A DNA stretch of 8,599 nt from Azorhizobium sp943369575 (GCA_943369575.1 CALRNP020000235.1:1-8599), one strand, 5' to 3'. Positions 1 to 6,916 are shown, numbered from the stretch's first letter. The notes: a model not told the origin generated them from the sequence alone. Program-made: numbers and translations.

Positions 1-1112
1 AACACGTACAGCAGCGCCTGGTCGCGCTTGTCCAGCAGCACCGCCCGCGGCTTGCGCAGCAGCTCGGGCAATCGCCGCAGCAATGAGATGGGCACGGCCG
101 TGCCGCGCGCCTGCTTCACATCCCGCACCATATGGCGCACGGCCGAGGCCTGGACGCCAATGGCCCCACTGACGGGCGTCGCATCGCGTGCTGCAAGGGC
201 GTCCAGGGTGACCTGGTTCAAGGCGCCCACCGGCCAGATCTGCCGGTCCACGGGCTTTGCCTCGGCCGCGGCGTCGAACCAGGTCTGGAACTCATCGGCC
301 AGGCGCGCCGCTGGCCATGCCGGGTCGGCCACCGCCGCGGCGGCCATGACCGGCGGGGCGGTGGCGAGCTTGTCAGCCGCCAGCACGGCCTCGTGTCCGG
401 CCTTGCCGGGATTGTGGCCCCAGCCCGGATCGATGCCGGCGGGCAACTTCACCACCTCACCGGTACGCTTGTTGGTCCAGGACCGGAACTTATCCGGTGG
501 TGGCGTGAACTTCAGCTGGCCCCGCATGCGCTCCACGTCGGCATCGGACAGGCTTTGGAGTGTGCAGCGGCAGCCGTAGCCGCAGGGCGGCGCCCACACG
601 TCCCAATAGGGATCGTCCACCCGCAGGCAGAGATTGTGCCGGGCGGCATGCTCCGGTCGCGCCCGACCGTCCATGACAGCGACATAGCGCAGCCAGGGGC
701 GTGTGGCCTTGGTGCGCTCGAATTGCGCCCAATGCCCTGCCGCATAGGACACCCGCATGTTCGTGTCGAAAATGGTCTGGAGCCGGCGGGGCGAGCCGAG
801 CTGGGCATCCACCGTCTTGCCGGTGAGAGGATCGGTGACCGGCTGTTGCCCCCACCAGCCTTTGGCCGCCAGCAGCGGTTGCAACTCCTGGGCAAACTGT
901 CGCCCTGTCTTGCCCTCGTTCAACGCGGATTGAAGGCCATCCAGAATGTCGTTGAGGATGTCGAATCCCGCTGACTTGGCGACCGTGATGGCGTTGGCGT
1001 GTTCCTCTCCGAACATGTCGAGGTGCGAGAAGGTGGGCGCCAGTGTCTTGCCGCGCGCCTCCAAGGCCTTGATGGCATCGAGCGGCGGCCGCGCCTTCAG
1101 CTTGACCGCCAT
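1..1112 (-). CDS. MuF-like head morphogenesis protein with BECR-type C-terminal extension (C-terminus beyond window)
   Basis: A frame opened by ATG at 1112 stays open for 370 codons to the left edge, so the 3' end is missing. The start lies 3 nt after the portal stop and has a GAGG 8 nt upstream. Residues about 40-190 are the Mu F-like minor head domain: an RLQTIFDTNMRVSYAAG segment at 110-125, MDGR at 147-150, H155, DDP at 166-168, and PPCGYGCRCT at 175-184 with three closely spaced cysteines. In Mu this protein (gp30) sits in the head near the portal and is needed for head assembly. A linker with WGHNPGK (231-237) follows. Residues about 290-370 then form a separate region with DVKQARG (331-337), VPISLLRRLPELL (340-352) and AVLLD...ALLYV at the edge. 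That pattern resembles the phage Barnase-EndoU-ColicinE5/D-RelE-like (PBECR) nuclease domains found at the C-termini of many MuF proteins. The MuF call is firm; the nuclease reading is inference from pattern because the domain end is cut off. Confidence 0.9.
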   Translation of the reverse strand, partial: MAVKLKARPPLDAIKALEARGKTLAPTFSHLDMFGEEHANAITVAKSAGFDILNDILDGLQSALNEGKTGRQFAQELQPLLAAKGWWGQQPVTDPLTGKTVDAQLGSPRRLQTIFDTNMRVSYAAGHWAQFERTKATRPWLRYVAVMDGRARPEHAARHNLCLRVDDPYWDVWAPPCGYGCRCTLQSLSDADVERMRGQLKFTPPPDKFRSWTNKRTGEVVKLPAGIDPGWGHNPGKAGHEAVLAADKLATAPPVMAAAAVADPAWPAARLADEFQTWFDAAAEAKPVDRQIWPVGALNQVTLDALAARDATPVSGAIGVQASAVRHMVRDVKQARGTAVPISLLRRLPELLRKPRAVLLDKRDQALLYV

Positions 1113-1115
1113 GCC

Positions 1116-2741
1116 TCAGGCCTCGTCCGACAACGGATCATCCACTTCACCGGCGATGCGCGCAGCAAAGGCTGCCTGCGCGAGCTTGGTCGCCATGGCA
1201 GTGACGTCCATCTGCGCCAGGTGCGCCGCGAACAGAAGCTGTGCTTCCTCGGGCGTCTTCACCTGGGCGATCTGCTCTTCCAAGTCGGCGAGCATCGGTG
1301 CCACCAGCGGCGACCAGCCATCACCGGCGAGGATCTCCGCCACGGAGGCGTCGATCGCGTCCGGTCCCGGCCGTGCCGCGGGCAAAGCGCTCTGCGCGGC
1401 GATCTGACCAGGACCAGGTTGTGCGGGATCCGGTGGCGACCCTCCGGCTTTGGACGGCGGTGCGCCGGGCGGCTGGGGCGCTCCCGGCAGCGGTGGAGGG
1501 TCGGCCGGAGGGGGCGCGCCGAGCAGTTCCTCTTCGGCCGCGGGGTCAGGAAGCCCAATGCGGTCACGCATGGTGGACATGCCCACCTTGAGGCCCAATG
1601 GCACCAAGGCGACCACGTTTTTCACCAGCGTCTCGACATCGATCTCTTCCGGCCGGCCGATGCAGATCTTGGGATAGGCTTTCAACTCGCCCAGGTTGAA
1701 CATGCATAAGGGGCGAACCAGATCCCGGTTGAAGGTCGCCGCCAGCTGGCGCGCGTCAGCCCGCTCGATGTCCTCTCGGACGCCGTCATGGACCTTGCCC
1801 ACCGCATAGCCGCCGGCAATGGCGTCCGTGGTCCCAGTCTGGCCCAGCACCGCCTTGGACACCTGCCGGTCCAGCCAGTCCACGCGCTTCTCGTAAAGCT
1901 CATGGCTGCCGGCGATGTCGGCCTTGACGAACTCGATCGCCATCGACTGCGGCACTATGGCGGCATAGTCCGTACCGATGGACGCCACCGCGGTGAGAAG
2001 CTTGTCCTTGTCTTCCTCGGTGGCGCCATTGTCATATTTGCCCAGGCGCAGGGGCTGACCGTAGGCCTCGCAAAAGATCGCCCAGTCCTTGGCGGTGTAG
2101 CTCTTGAACATGAACGACCAGGCGGCCGCCCGCGCCAGGCCGCCGCGGATGGCTAGGCCCGATTTTACCTTGGCAATGTGCGTGACGTAGCCCGCCGGTG
2201 ACAGGGGCTGGTCGAGACCGCCATCGCGCAGCAACAGCGTCCGCAGATCACGGTCGAAACGGAAATGCCGGGGGTCACGCCATTCTAGACGGTCGACCCT
2301 GAATTGCCCCTCTGACGTGTCCCAAATGATCTCGGTGACCGAATAGCCCTTCCCGATGGCATCGAGCACGTCGATCAGCTCATCCGCGAAGGTGTCGCGC
2401 TCCACCAACTCGCGCACCAGGTCGGCCGCGTCCTGGTCGCGGGCAGCATCGGTGGCGGCCTCGACCGTGATTTCCAGCCCCGCCACCTGGCGTTTACGGA
2501 TGCCGAGCACGCCCAGATAATGGAGATCGCGCTCCTCCATATCCTCGGCCAATTCCAGGTAGCGCTCGGCGTCACCGTCGATCGCTTCCCGCAGAATATG
2601 CGCGAGGCGCTGGGGTGTGAGACCCGCCGCGGGATGACGCCCGCTGTAAGGCGAGCGGACCCCCGTGACCGTCGGCGCGGACTTCTCCCGCTTCAGCGCG
2701 GCGCGATCGATCGGGCGGCCATAGGCATCGAGAAGCGCCAT
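1116..2741 (-). CDS. Phage portal protein, DUF935 family (Mu gp29-like)
   Basis: A 541-residue protein of the DUF935 portal family. The portal is the dodecameric ring at the head vertex through which DNA is pumped by the terminase and to which the tail joins. Family hallmarks are the N-terminal LLDAYGRPI opening, the YLELAEDMEERDLHYLGVL region at 61-79, EIIWD at 137-141, WRDPRHF at 154-160, and the stem/crown part FVKADIAGSHELYEKRVDWL near 271-290 followed by SKAVLGQTGTTD (295-306). The portal core ends near 405. It is followed by a proline- and glycine-rich linker (about 409-460), a low-complexity stretch with runs of Pro, and then a short helical tail (about 463-535) rich in Ala. The ATG overlaps the terminase stop by one base (TGATG), with a GGGGAT-type ribosome site upstream. 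It is transcribed between large terminase and MuF, as in Mu. Confidence 0.95.
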   Translation of the reverse strand: MALLDAYGRPIDRAALKREKSAPTVTGVRSPYSGRHPAAGLTPQRLAHILREAIDGDAERYLELAEDMEERDLHYLGVLGIRKRQVAGLEITVEAATDAARDQDAADLVRELVERDTFADELIDVLDAIGKGYSVTEIIWDTSEGQFRVDRLEWRDPRHFRFDRDLRTLLLRDGGLDQPLSPAGYVTHIAKVKSGLAIRGGLARAAAWSFMFKSYTAKDWAIFCEAYGQPLRLGKYDNGATEEDKDKLLTAVASIGTDYAAIVPQSMAIEFVKADIAGSHELYEKRVDWLDRQVSKAVLGQTGTTDAIAGGYAVGKVHDGVREDIERADARQLAATFNRDLVRPLCMFNLGELKAYPKICIGRPEEIDVETLVKNVVALVPLGLKVGMSTMRDRIGLPDPAAEEELLGAPPPADPPPLPGAPQPPGAPPSKAGGSPPDPAQPGPGQIAAQSALPAARPGPDAIDASVAEILAGDGWSPLVAPMLADLEEQIAQVKTPEEAQLLFAAHLAQMDVTAMATKLAQAAFAARIAGEVDDPLSDEA

Positions 2742-4099
2742 CAGAAGATCCCCCGGCGGTTGCGCATCGAACCCATGCGGAAGGGCCGTTCGTCATCACC
2801 GCGCGTTTCGTCGAAACGGCTGCGCCCGATCGGGACCGGCTGGTAGCCGTATTCACCGGGGTCGCTCGCCGCATGGATGCCCAGGAAGGCCGCCCAGGTG
2901 CGGTCGGCGTGATCATCATCACGCTCGGCTACGAAGCGCGGAGCCCCGGTGGCGGAGGCGATCTTGCGCAGCTTATGCAGGTCCGAGCGCAGGGCGGCGT
3001 CGCCTTCGCGGATGCGCACGGTCCGGTCCTCGAACCGCTCTTTTCCGGCGGTGGCGAGGATCAATTTGCTGGGGCCGGTGAACAGCACCCCCTCGACCCG
3101 AGAGCCGTGGCGACGCTGGGCATCCTCCACCACCTTTTCGCCCATGCCGGTTTGGTCGATGCACGCCCGGCCGACGCGATAGCGCCGCATCACGTCATCG
3201 AATGCCTCGTCCATGGCCGCGAAGGTGGCGCGCTTCTGCTCGATCCGCTCGCGCTCCCAGAGCACGTCGCCCACCTGTTCCCAGACCCAGATCACGTGCA
3301 GATCGTTGCGGCGGCCGATGTCGCGGCCGACGAAACAGACGCCGCCCTGATAGCCGTCCGGATCGCCGGCGGCCGGATCCTCCACCGAGGAGATCAGCTC
3401 GTAGGACAGCCAGGCGCTCGCCTCATCCAGCCATTGCAGCTCGTATTCCTGCGTCCAGAGATCGGCGTCCGCCATGCCGTCTCGCAGTTCATCAACATTC
3501 CGGGGAAGTCCGTCTGCAACAGCCTGATAGATGTCGGTCTGATGCCGCGACCATGTCTCATCCTTCGCTGTCATCAGCTCGTAGAATTTGTTGCCCTTGC
3601 CGTTGGGCGTGGACGTCACCCGCAGATCCCAGCCCTTGGAGACCACCGGGAACAGCGCGCCCCAGATGGCCTTGCTATCCCGATGGAAGGCGAACTCATC
3701 GAGAAAGGCATTGGCGGAAAACCCGCGCGCGGTGTCCGGATTGGCGGGCAAGGCGGTGATGCGGGAGCCGCCTGGCAAGGTCACCTCAAGTGCCTTGTAG
3801 CTGAAGCCCTCGTCGCTTTTCCAATCGTACTCCGCAGCGTCGATCGCCATTTTATAGGCCCTGGAATGGAGCTTAATGCCCTCATCCATGGCTTCCTTCG
3901 CCTGACGCTCCCCGCGCGACAGGATTACCCACCGTTCACGGTGGCCGAGCAAAGCCGCCTCGTAGCAGCGATCCACGATCTCCAAAGTGGTGGTGAAGGT
4001 CTTTCCGGTCTGGCGCGCATACATGCCGATCTTGAACCGGCTGCGATCCAGGAACCACCGGCGCTGATAGGCGTGAAGCGGTACCGCTGCCGGCATCAT
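2741..4099 (-). CDS. Large terminase subunit, packaging ATPase/nuclease (Mu gp28-like)
   Basis: A 452-residue DNA-packaging motor protein that docks on the portal, pumps DNA by ATP hydrolysis and cuts it at headful termination. The ATPase domain is N-terminal: an adenine-side opening HAYQRRWFLD (9-18), Walker A ARQTGKT at 28-34 with K33, Walker B AFLDE at 131-135 with catalytic E135, and the coupling motif TSTPNGKGN at 162-170. The RNase H-like nuclease domain follows, with candidate metal-binding acids D260 (GRDIG), D315 (CIDQTG) and the DDDHAD cluster at 394-399. All expected catalytic features are present, so it looks functional. It is shorter than Mu gp28 (about 550 aa) but within the range for this family. 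Two adjacent ATGs (4099 and 4096) follow the small terminase stop; the first forms an ATGA overlap. Which is used cannot be settled from the sequence. Confidence 0.95.
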   Translation of the reverse strand: MMPAAVPLHAYQRRWFLDRSRFKIGMYARQTGKTFTTTLEIVDRCYEAALLGHRERWVILSRGERQAKEAMDEGIKLHSRAYKMAIDAAEYDWKSDEGFSYKALEVTLPGGSRITALPANPDTARGFSANAFLDEFAFHRDSKAIWGALFPVVSKGWDLRVTSTPNGKGNKFYELMTAKDETWSRHQTDIYQAVADGLPRNVDELRDGMADADLWTQEYELQWLDEASAWLSYELISSVEDPAAGDPDGYQGGVCFVGRDIGRRNDLHVIWVWEQVGDVLWERERIEQKRATFAAMDEAFDDVMRRYRVGRACIDQTGMGEKVVEDAQRRHGSRVEGVLFTGPSKLILATAGKERFEDRTVRIREGDAALRSDLHKLRKIASATGAPRFVAERDDDHADRTWAAFLGIHAASDPGEYGYQPVPIGRSRFDETRGDDERPFRMGSMRNRRGIF

Positions 4100-4644
4100 C
4101 GCTCGAAGATCCCGTAGACGTCTTCGCGGATGCGGCGCAGCACTTCCGCGGGATCGGTCTGACCGGCAGCCACCTCGCCCGCCACGTTCTCGATCGCCTT
4201 GCGCGCCTGTTCACCCAGAACCTTTTTGAGGTTCAGCGCACGGTCCTGGTCGGCCTTGGCGGCGCTCGCCAGATTGCGCAGGGTCTCACTCACCAGCTTG
4301 GCCGACTTCGGATCCAACGTGACAAGCTCGCCGTCCTCGCCGGCCATAAGCTCCATGACGCTGGCGTGGAGAGAGGCGATGTTGAAGCGTGCCACCCGAT
4401 CATCGGCGCCGGTGTCTTCCAGCCGCGCCATGATCGCTTCCGCAGCCGACCGGCTGTTCTGCAACCGCGTCCGTATCGCATCGAACCTCTTGATGTATTC
4501 GCCGAGCCCGGAGCGGCCGACATCCGCATCCAGCTCCCGCAGCTTGCCCATGATCTCGTCGATGGTGCAGCCACCTTCACGTAGGCGCCCGATCAACTCC
4601 CGCAGATCTGCGGGCAGGCGATCCACCTTTGAGGGCCGCGCCAT
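4096..4644 (-). CDS. Small terminase subunit-like protein, DUF3486 (Mu gp27-like)
   Basis: A 182-residue DUF3486 protein, the Mu gp27 equivalent that acts with the large terminase in DNA recognition and packaging start. The family opening MARPSKVDRLPADLRELI is clear, followed by a helix-turn-helix-like segment REGGCTIDEIMGKLREL (23-39) suited to DNA binding. A long helical middle (about 50-130) has SLHASVMELMAGEDGE, and a charged C-terminal helix (LNLKKVLGEQARKAIENV) probably mediates oligomerisation. The ATG at 4644 is preferred over a GTG one codon upstream because it makes the ATGA overlap with the preceding stop and matches the family N-terminus. No good Shine-Dalgarno is visible, so translation probably depends on coupling. 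It overlaps the large terminase start by 4 nt. Confidence 0.9.
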   Translation of the reverse strand: MARPSKVDRLPADLRELIGRLREGGCTIDEIMGKLRELDADVGRSGLGEYIKRFDAIRTRLQNSRSAAEAIMARLEDTGADDRVARFNIASLHASVMELMAGEDGELVTLDPKSAKLVSETLRNLASAAKADQDRALNLKKVLGEQARKAIENVAGEVAAGQTDPAEVLRRIREDVYGIFER

Positions 4645-4958
4645 CACGCAATGTCCGGATAGTCAATTCCGGGGATCGGATCGACACGGCGATGCAGGAA
4701 GGAGAGGCCGCGCTCGGTCAACACAAGCGTGCGCACACGGCCCTGATAGTATTCCTTGGTCACCAGTTCCGCCTTGTGAAGGAACTCGGCGTCATTGCGC
4801 AGTCCGTCATCCGTCGCATTACGGCCACGGAATCCCAGCTGGTGAAGCGCCACGCGCAGGACGCTCTCATTGGCGCTGCCTTCATTTTCCTTGAGCACCC
4901 GCAACGTGGCGAGACGCCGGGACCGGGTGATCTCATCGGCGAAAACTTCCGAGTTCAT
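4644..4958 (-). CDS. Mu gp26-like winged-helix protein
   Basis: A 104-residue protein resembling the small Mu gp26-type proteins found between the lysis genes and the terminase in Mu-like phages. The sequence reads as a winged helix: helix 1 RSRRLATLRVLKE (12-24), helix 2 NESVLRVALHQLGF (30-43), a recognition-like helix TDDGLRNDAEFLHKAELV (49-66), and a beta wing VRTLVLTERGLSFL (75-88). The tail VDPIPGIDYP (92-101) is also typical of this family, which usually ends in a short Pro-Gly segment. The exact role is unknown; transcription control or an assembly/packaging role are both possible. An AAGAGG lies 5 nt before the ATG, and the start overlaps the upstream stop as ATGA. The family call is by pattern and position. 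Confidence 0.75.
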   Translation of the reverse strand: MNSEVFADEITRSRRLATLRVLKENEGSANESVLRVALHQLGFRGRNATDDGLRNDAEFLHKAELVTKEYYQGRVRTLVLTERGLSFLHRRVDPIPGIDYPDIA

Positions 4959-5323
4959 GAGGGCCTCTTCATCAGATGGTCTTCAACGCGCGACAAAGCG
5001 CGGCCGACGCTCTCAAGTTCTCGCGTGGAGGCAACAACCAGTGTCCCCACCCGCGTCACCTCATTGCGCAGCTCCGAAAAATCCTCAGCGGTGGGCAGAT
5101 GCCGGACCTCCTGCTCGATCGTGAGCATCCGGGTGTTGAGCTTGCTGAGGTCCTCGGAGAGGCGCTGCTCGACCTCCTCGATCGCCCTGCCGCGGCTCAC
5201 GCTCTCGGCCGAGAGCTCAGCCTTGGATGCAAGGCCGATGCGCACGGTCCAGAGCAGCCAGCCGATGACAAGCGGCACCAACAGGGCGATGACCGGCCAC
5301 CATTCCTTCAGCCAACCTGGCAT
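4955..5323 (-). CDS. DUF2730 family protein, membrane-anchored coiled coil (Mu gp25-like)
   Basis: A 122-residue protein with the DUF2730 layout: a short amphipathic opening MPGWLKEWWP, one transmembrane helix at about 10-27 (VIALLVPLVIGWLLWTV), then a long heptad-like helical region (about 35-118) interrupted at HLPTAEDFSEL (75-85). The N-in single-pass topology with a periplasmic or cytoplasmic coiled coil resembles inner-membrane spanins, but DUF2730 has no proven function. The ATG at 5323 is chosen over an in-frame ATG at 5383 because the upstream 20 residues are unlike the family and would overlap the TraR-like gene much more deeply; a GGGGG stretch lies 5 nt before 5323. It overlaps the upstream gene by 16 nt and the downstream one by 4 nt. 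Confidence 0.8.
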   Translation of the reverse strand: MPGWLKEWWPVIALLVPLVIGWLLWTVRIGLASKAELSAESVSRGRAIEEVEQRLSEDLSKLNTRMLTIEQEVRHLPTAEDFSELRNEVTRVGTLVVASTRELESVGRALSRVEDHLMKRPS

Positions 5324-5535
5324 CTGTGCCCCCGCATGTGTCGCTCGACCGCGTTCTGACAAACGACACATCGCGTGGCCCATGGAGCGGCAATGCGGCG
5401 CGCCGCGTCGAGGGGTTCGCCGCAGTCCGTGCAGACGTCGGCACCAGGCCCGCTAACGGCGGCCCGCGCTATTGCGATCTCGCTGGTGCGGGTGCGCTCC
5501 TCGACGACCTGGGCATTGTCCAGGCTATCCATCAT
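5308..5535 (-). CDS. TraR/DksA-family C4 zinc-finger protein
   Basis: A 75-residue TraR-like protein. TraR is a half-length DksA relative that enters the RNA polymerase secondary channel and mimics the combined effect of DksA and ppGpp. Two cysteine pairs, CTDC (35-38) and CVVC (56-59), form the C4 zinc site, followed by the conserved helix QNAVERH. At the N-terminus, D3-S-L-D6-N-A8 fits the DxxDxA tip motif that contacts the polymerase active-site region; the spacing matches F-plasmid TraR if the first of two adjacent ATGs (5535, 5532) is used. The first ATG overlaps the holin stop by one base. All key residues are present, so it could be active on host polymerase. A similar small zinc-finger gene occurs at this place in many Mu-like phages. 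Confidence 0.87.
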   Translation of the reverse strand: MMDSLDNAQVVEERTRTSEIAIARAAVSGPGADVCTDCGEPLDAARRIAAPWATRCVVCQNAVERHMRGHRCQVG

Positions 5536-6032
5536 CAGCGCCCCAGCCGCGGGCCGAAGATGGCCTTAACGGTGTGGCCACCGCCGTAGATGGTCAGCCA
5601 GATAGCTGAGACGCCGAGCACTTGGTCATAGGGTGTGCCCACGTCGACGGAGAGCAGCCCGCGCACCCAGGGCGCCACCAGGAAGCTCTGGCCGATGATG
5701 GCGATAATCATCCAGCTCAGAGCGGGTCGCCAATTGTAGGCAAAGCCGCCTTGGGTGGATTCGGTGGTGGCGAGCTGGGCGGAGAGCTCCTGGCCGGTTT
5801 TGATGACCGAGATCCACTCGTCCGACCGTTCGGTCTCCAGCGTCTTGAGCTTGTCGGCCGCCTCGGGATCCGCCTGCACGGCGGCCGAGATCGCCTCGGG
5901 CGTCTCATTGGCTGCCCCGAAGGTCTGGGCCAAGACGGAGCCAACGGTACCACCCAGCGGGCCGCCAATGGCGGTGCCGAGGATGGGGGCGCCCAGCTTG
6001 ATGAGCTGGGCTCCTAGGGCTGCAAAATCCAT
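5535..6032 (-). CDS. Holin, GTA-type 3-TM family
   Basis: A 165-residue membrane protein resembling the holin family of three TMs described from gene-transfer-agent and Mu-like clusters of alphaproteobacteria. Residues 8-37 are hydrophobic and glycine-rich (LGAPILGTAIGGPLGG), followed by a charged helix (about 44-90, PEAISAAVQADPEAADKLKTLE). The family motif NWRPALSW (100-107) opens the second membrane helix (about 103-124), and a third runs at about 138-153 before the short basic tail PRLGR. Such proteins form the inner-membrane lesion that times lysis. It directly follows the lysozyme gene with a one-base TGATG overlap, which supports a shared lysis role. Lysozyme first and holin second is the reverse of the lambda order. 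Confidence 0.87.
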   Translation of the reverse strand: MDFAALGAQLIKLGAPILGTAIGGPLGGTVGSVLAQTFGAANETPEAISAAVQADPEAADKLKTLETERSDEWISVIKTGQELSAQLATTESTQGGFAYNWRPALSWMIIAIIGQSFLVAPWVRGLLSVDVGTPYDQVLGVSAIWLTIYGGGHTVKAIFGPRLGR

Positions 6033-6835
6033 CAGCGCCAGTCCTCCGCAACCTTCCGATACTTCCGGGCGAACAGGATGACGCCGGCAGCGAGCAGCGC
6101 GATGCCGAGGGCGATGCCCGCCACCTGGATGGCGCCGGTGTAGGGGTGCTGCTCCGGGGCCACAGATCCCGATACGCTGGCGGTGCCGGAAGCCGCGCCC
6201 GCCGCCACCGCGGCGGTCTCCTTCTTGGTCTCCTTCGCCACCACAGACGCGGGCGGCTTGGGCGTATCCACCCGCTGCGGCATGGGATCGGCGATCGGCG
6301 GCAGCATGAGCAGCACACTATCGACGCCGGCCGTCTCCAGCGCGCCATGGACGTCGCCGGCAAAGAGCTGGCCCTCGGCCTTGCGCCTCCGGGTCAGGCC
6401 CGCGAGCACCTTGCCGCCGCCCTTGTTCCAACGGGCCATGACCACGGGCACCTGGTCGAGCTGGCCCGCCTGGATCTTGGCCGGGATGGACGACCGCGTC
6501 AGCGGCCCGATGTTGTAGGAGAACGACACCAGCGCGTCCTGCTGGTTCGGGTTCAGCCCCTTGGCGGCATCGCCGAGGATCTTCGCGACGCTCGCCTCGA
6601 AGATCGCCAGGTCATCCGCCAGCGCCTTGTCGCATTCCGACTGCGACCACTGCTCGCCAGCATTGAAGCGACGACCGTGATCGTTGGTGTGCCCCCAGGC
6701 GATGGTGAGCACGCCGGCAGGGCAGATGTAGGTGGTGAAAAAGCCCTTCTTGCCCGCAACGGGCTTCAGGCAGCTTTCGAATGCCTTGACGATCGCGACG
6801 CCGAGGCTGGAAATGGAAACGGATGCCGAAGTCAT
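6032..6835 (-). CDS. Endolysin: GH24 lysozyme with C-terminal membrane anchor
   Basis: A 267-residue cell-wall hydrolase that cleaves the glycan strand of peptidoglycan. The lysozyme domain spans about 10-170: candidate catalytic glutamate E20 in KAFESC, then CPAGVLTIAWGHT at 38-50. Aligning with T4 lysozyme, T44 matches Thr26, and the place of Asp20 is taken by C38; Cys is a known functional substitute in this family. The gap between E20 and C38 is about nine residues longer than in T4. Substrate-fold signatures LNPNQQDALVSFSYNIG (94-110) and LTRRRKAEGQLF (147-158) are clear. A Pro/Ala/Thr/Ser-rich linker (about 178-232) leads to a transmembrane helix (about 233-256, GAIQVAGIALGIALLAAGVILF) and a basic tail ARKYRKVAEDWR. 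There is no N-terminal signal peptide. The tail anchor suggests inner-membrane association. It is the first gene after the early/late gap. Confidence 0.92.
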   Translation of the reverse strand: MTSASVSISSLGVAIVKAFESCLKPVAGKKGFFTTYICPAGVLTIAWGHTNDHGRRFNAGEQWSQSECDKALADDLAIFEASVAKILGDAAKGLNPNQQDALVSFSYNIGPLTRSSIPAKIQAGQLDQVPVVMARWNKGGGKVLAGLTRRRKAEGQLFAGDVHGALETAGVDSVLLMLPPIADPMPQRVDTPKPPASVVAKETKKETAAVAAGAASGTASVSGSVAPEQHPYTGAIQVAGIALGIALLAAGVILFARKYRKVAEDWR

Positions 6836-6916
6836 GGGGGAGCCCCGATGGGATAGGTCCCGCAGGGTCGGCCATCTGATCCGGGATTGCCCCTCGCAAG
6901 CCCTTGCGGGGCAACG
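6836..6916 (-). promoter_or_regulatory. Only intergenic gap; probable activated late promoter region
   Basis: This 81-bp stretch between the Mor-like gene and the lysozyme is the only place without coding sequence. By analogy with Mu, where Mor/C-type proteins activate promoters lacking a good -35 box, it is the best candidate for the start of the lysis-packaging-head operon. A weak -10-like TATCCC (plus-strand 6850-6855) lies inside the small dyad GGGAcctaTCCC, but it would give a very short leader, so I do not assign a start site. A GGGG 7 nt before the lysozyme ATG could serve as ribosome site. The functional call is inference from position. Confidence 0.4.
6887..6914 (-). terminator. Hairpin directly after the mor-like gene (terminator or operator)
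   Basis: On the minus strand the arms TTGCCCC and GGGGCAA pair perfectly over 7 bp and enclose a second pairing GCAAG/CTTGC with a 2-nt bulge (GA) on the 3' side. The innermost pairs must open to give a usable loop. It begins 2 nt after the mor-like stop codon, a typical terminator position, and would separate the early from the late unit. There is no T-run after it (AATCCCGG follows), so it is not a standard intrinsic terminator. It could equally be a protein-binding dyad or a protective 3' structure. Confidence 0.5.

Noticed and set aside
490..895. Two overlapping minus-strand open frames (490-855 and 512-895)
   Set aside because: They are off-frame relative to the uninterrupted MuF reading frame, and neither resembles a protein family.
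132..974. A 280-codon plus-strand open frame opposite the MuF gene
   Set aside because: Composition-driven shadow rich in Arg, Gly, His and Pro; the minus-strand frame from 1112 encodes the clear MuF domain.
999..1709. A 236-codon plus-strand open frame opposite the portal 3' end
   Set aside because: Shadow of the portal frame; no coherent protein features.
2873..4117. A 414-codon open frame on the plus strand, almost fully antisense to the large terminase
   Set aside because: It mirrors the terminase frame in high-GC sequence, has no recognisable domain, and the minus-strand gene has all motor and nuclease motifs.
5324..5383. Upstream start for the DUF2730 protein (ATG at 5383)
   Set aside because: It adds 20 atypical residues before the family-like opening and would deepen the overlap with the TraR-like gene.
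6146..6856. A 236-codon plus-strand open frame opposite the lysozyme
   Set aside because: Antisense shadow with Arg/Gly/His-rich composition; the lysozyme on the minus strand is unambiguous.
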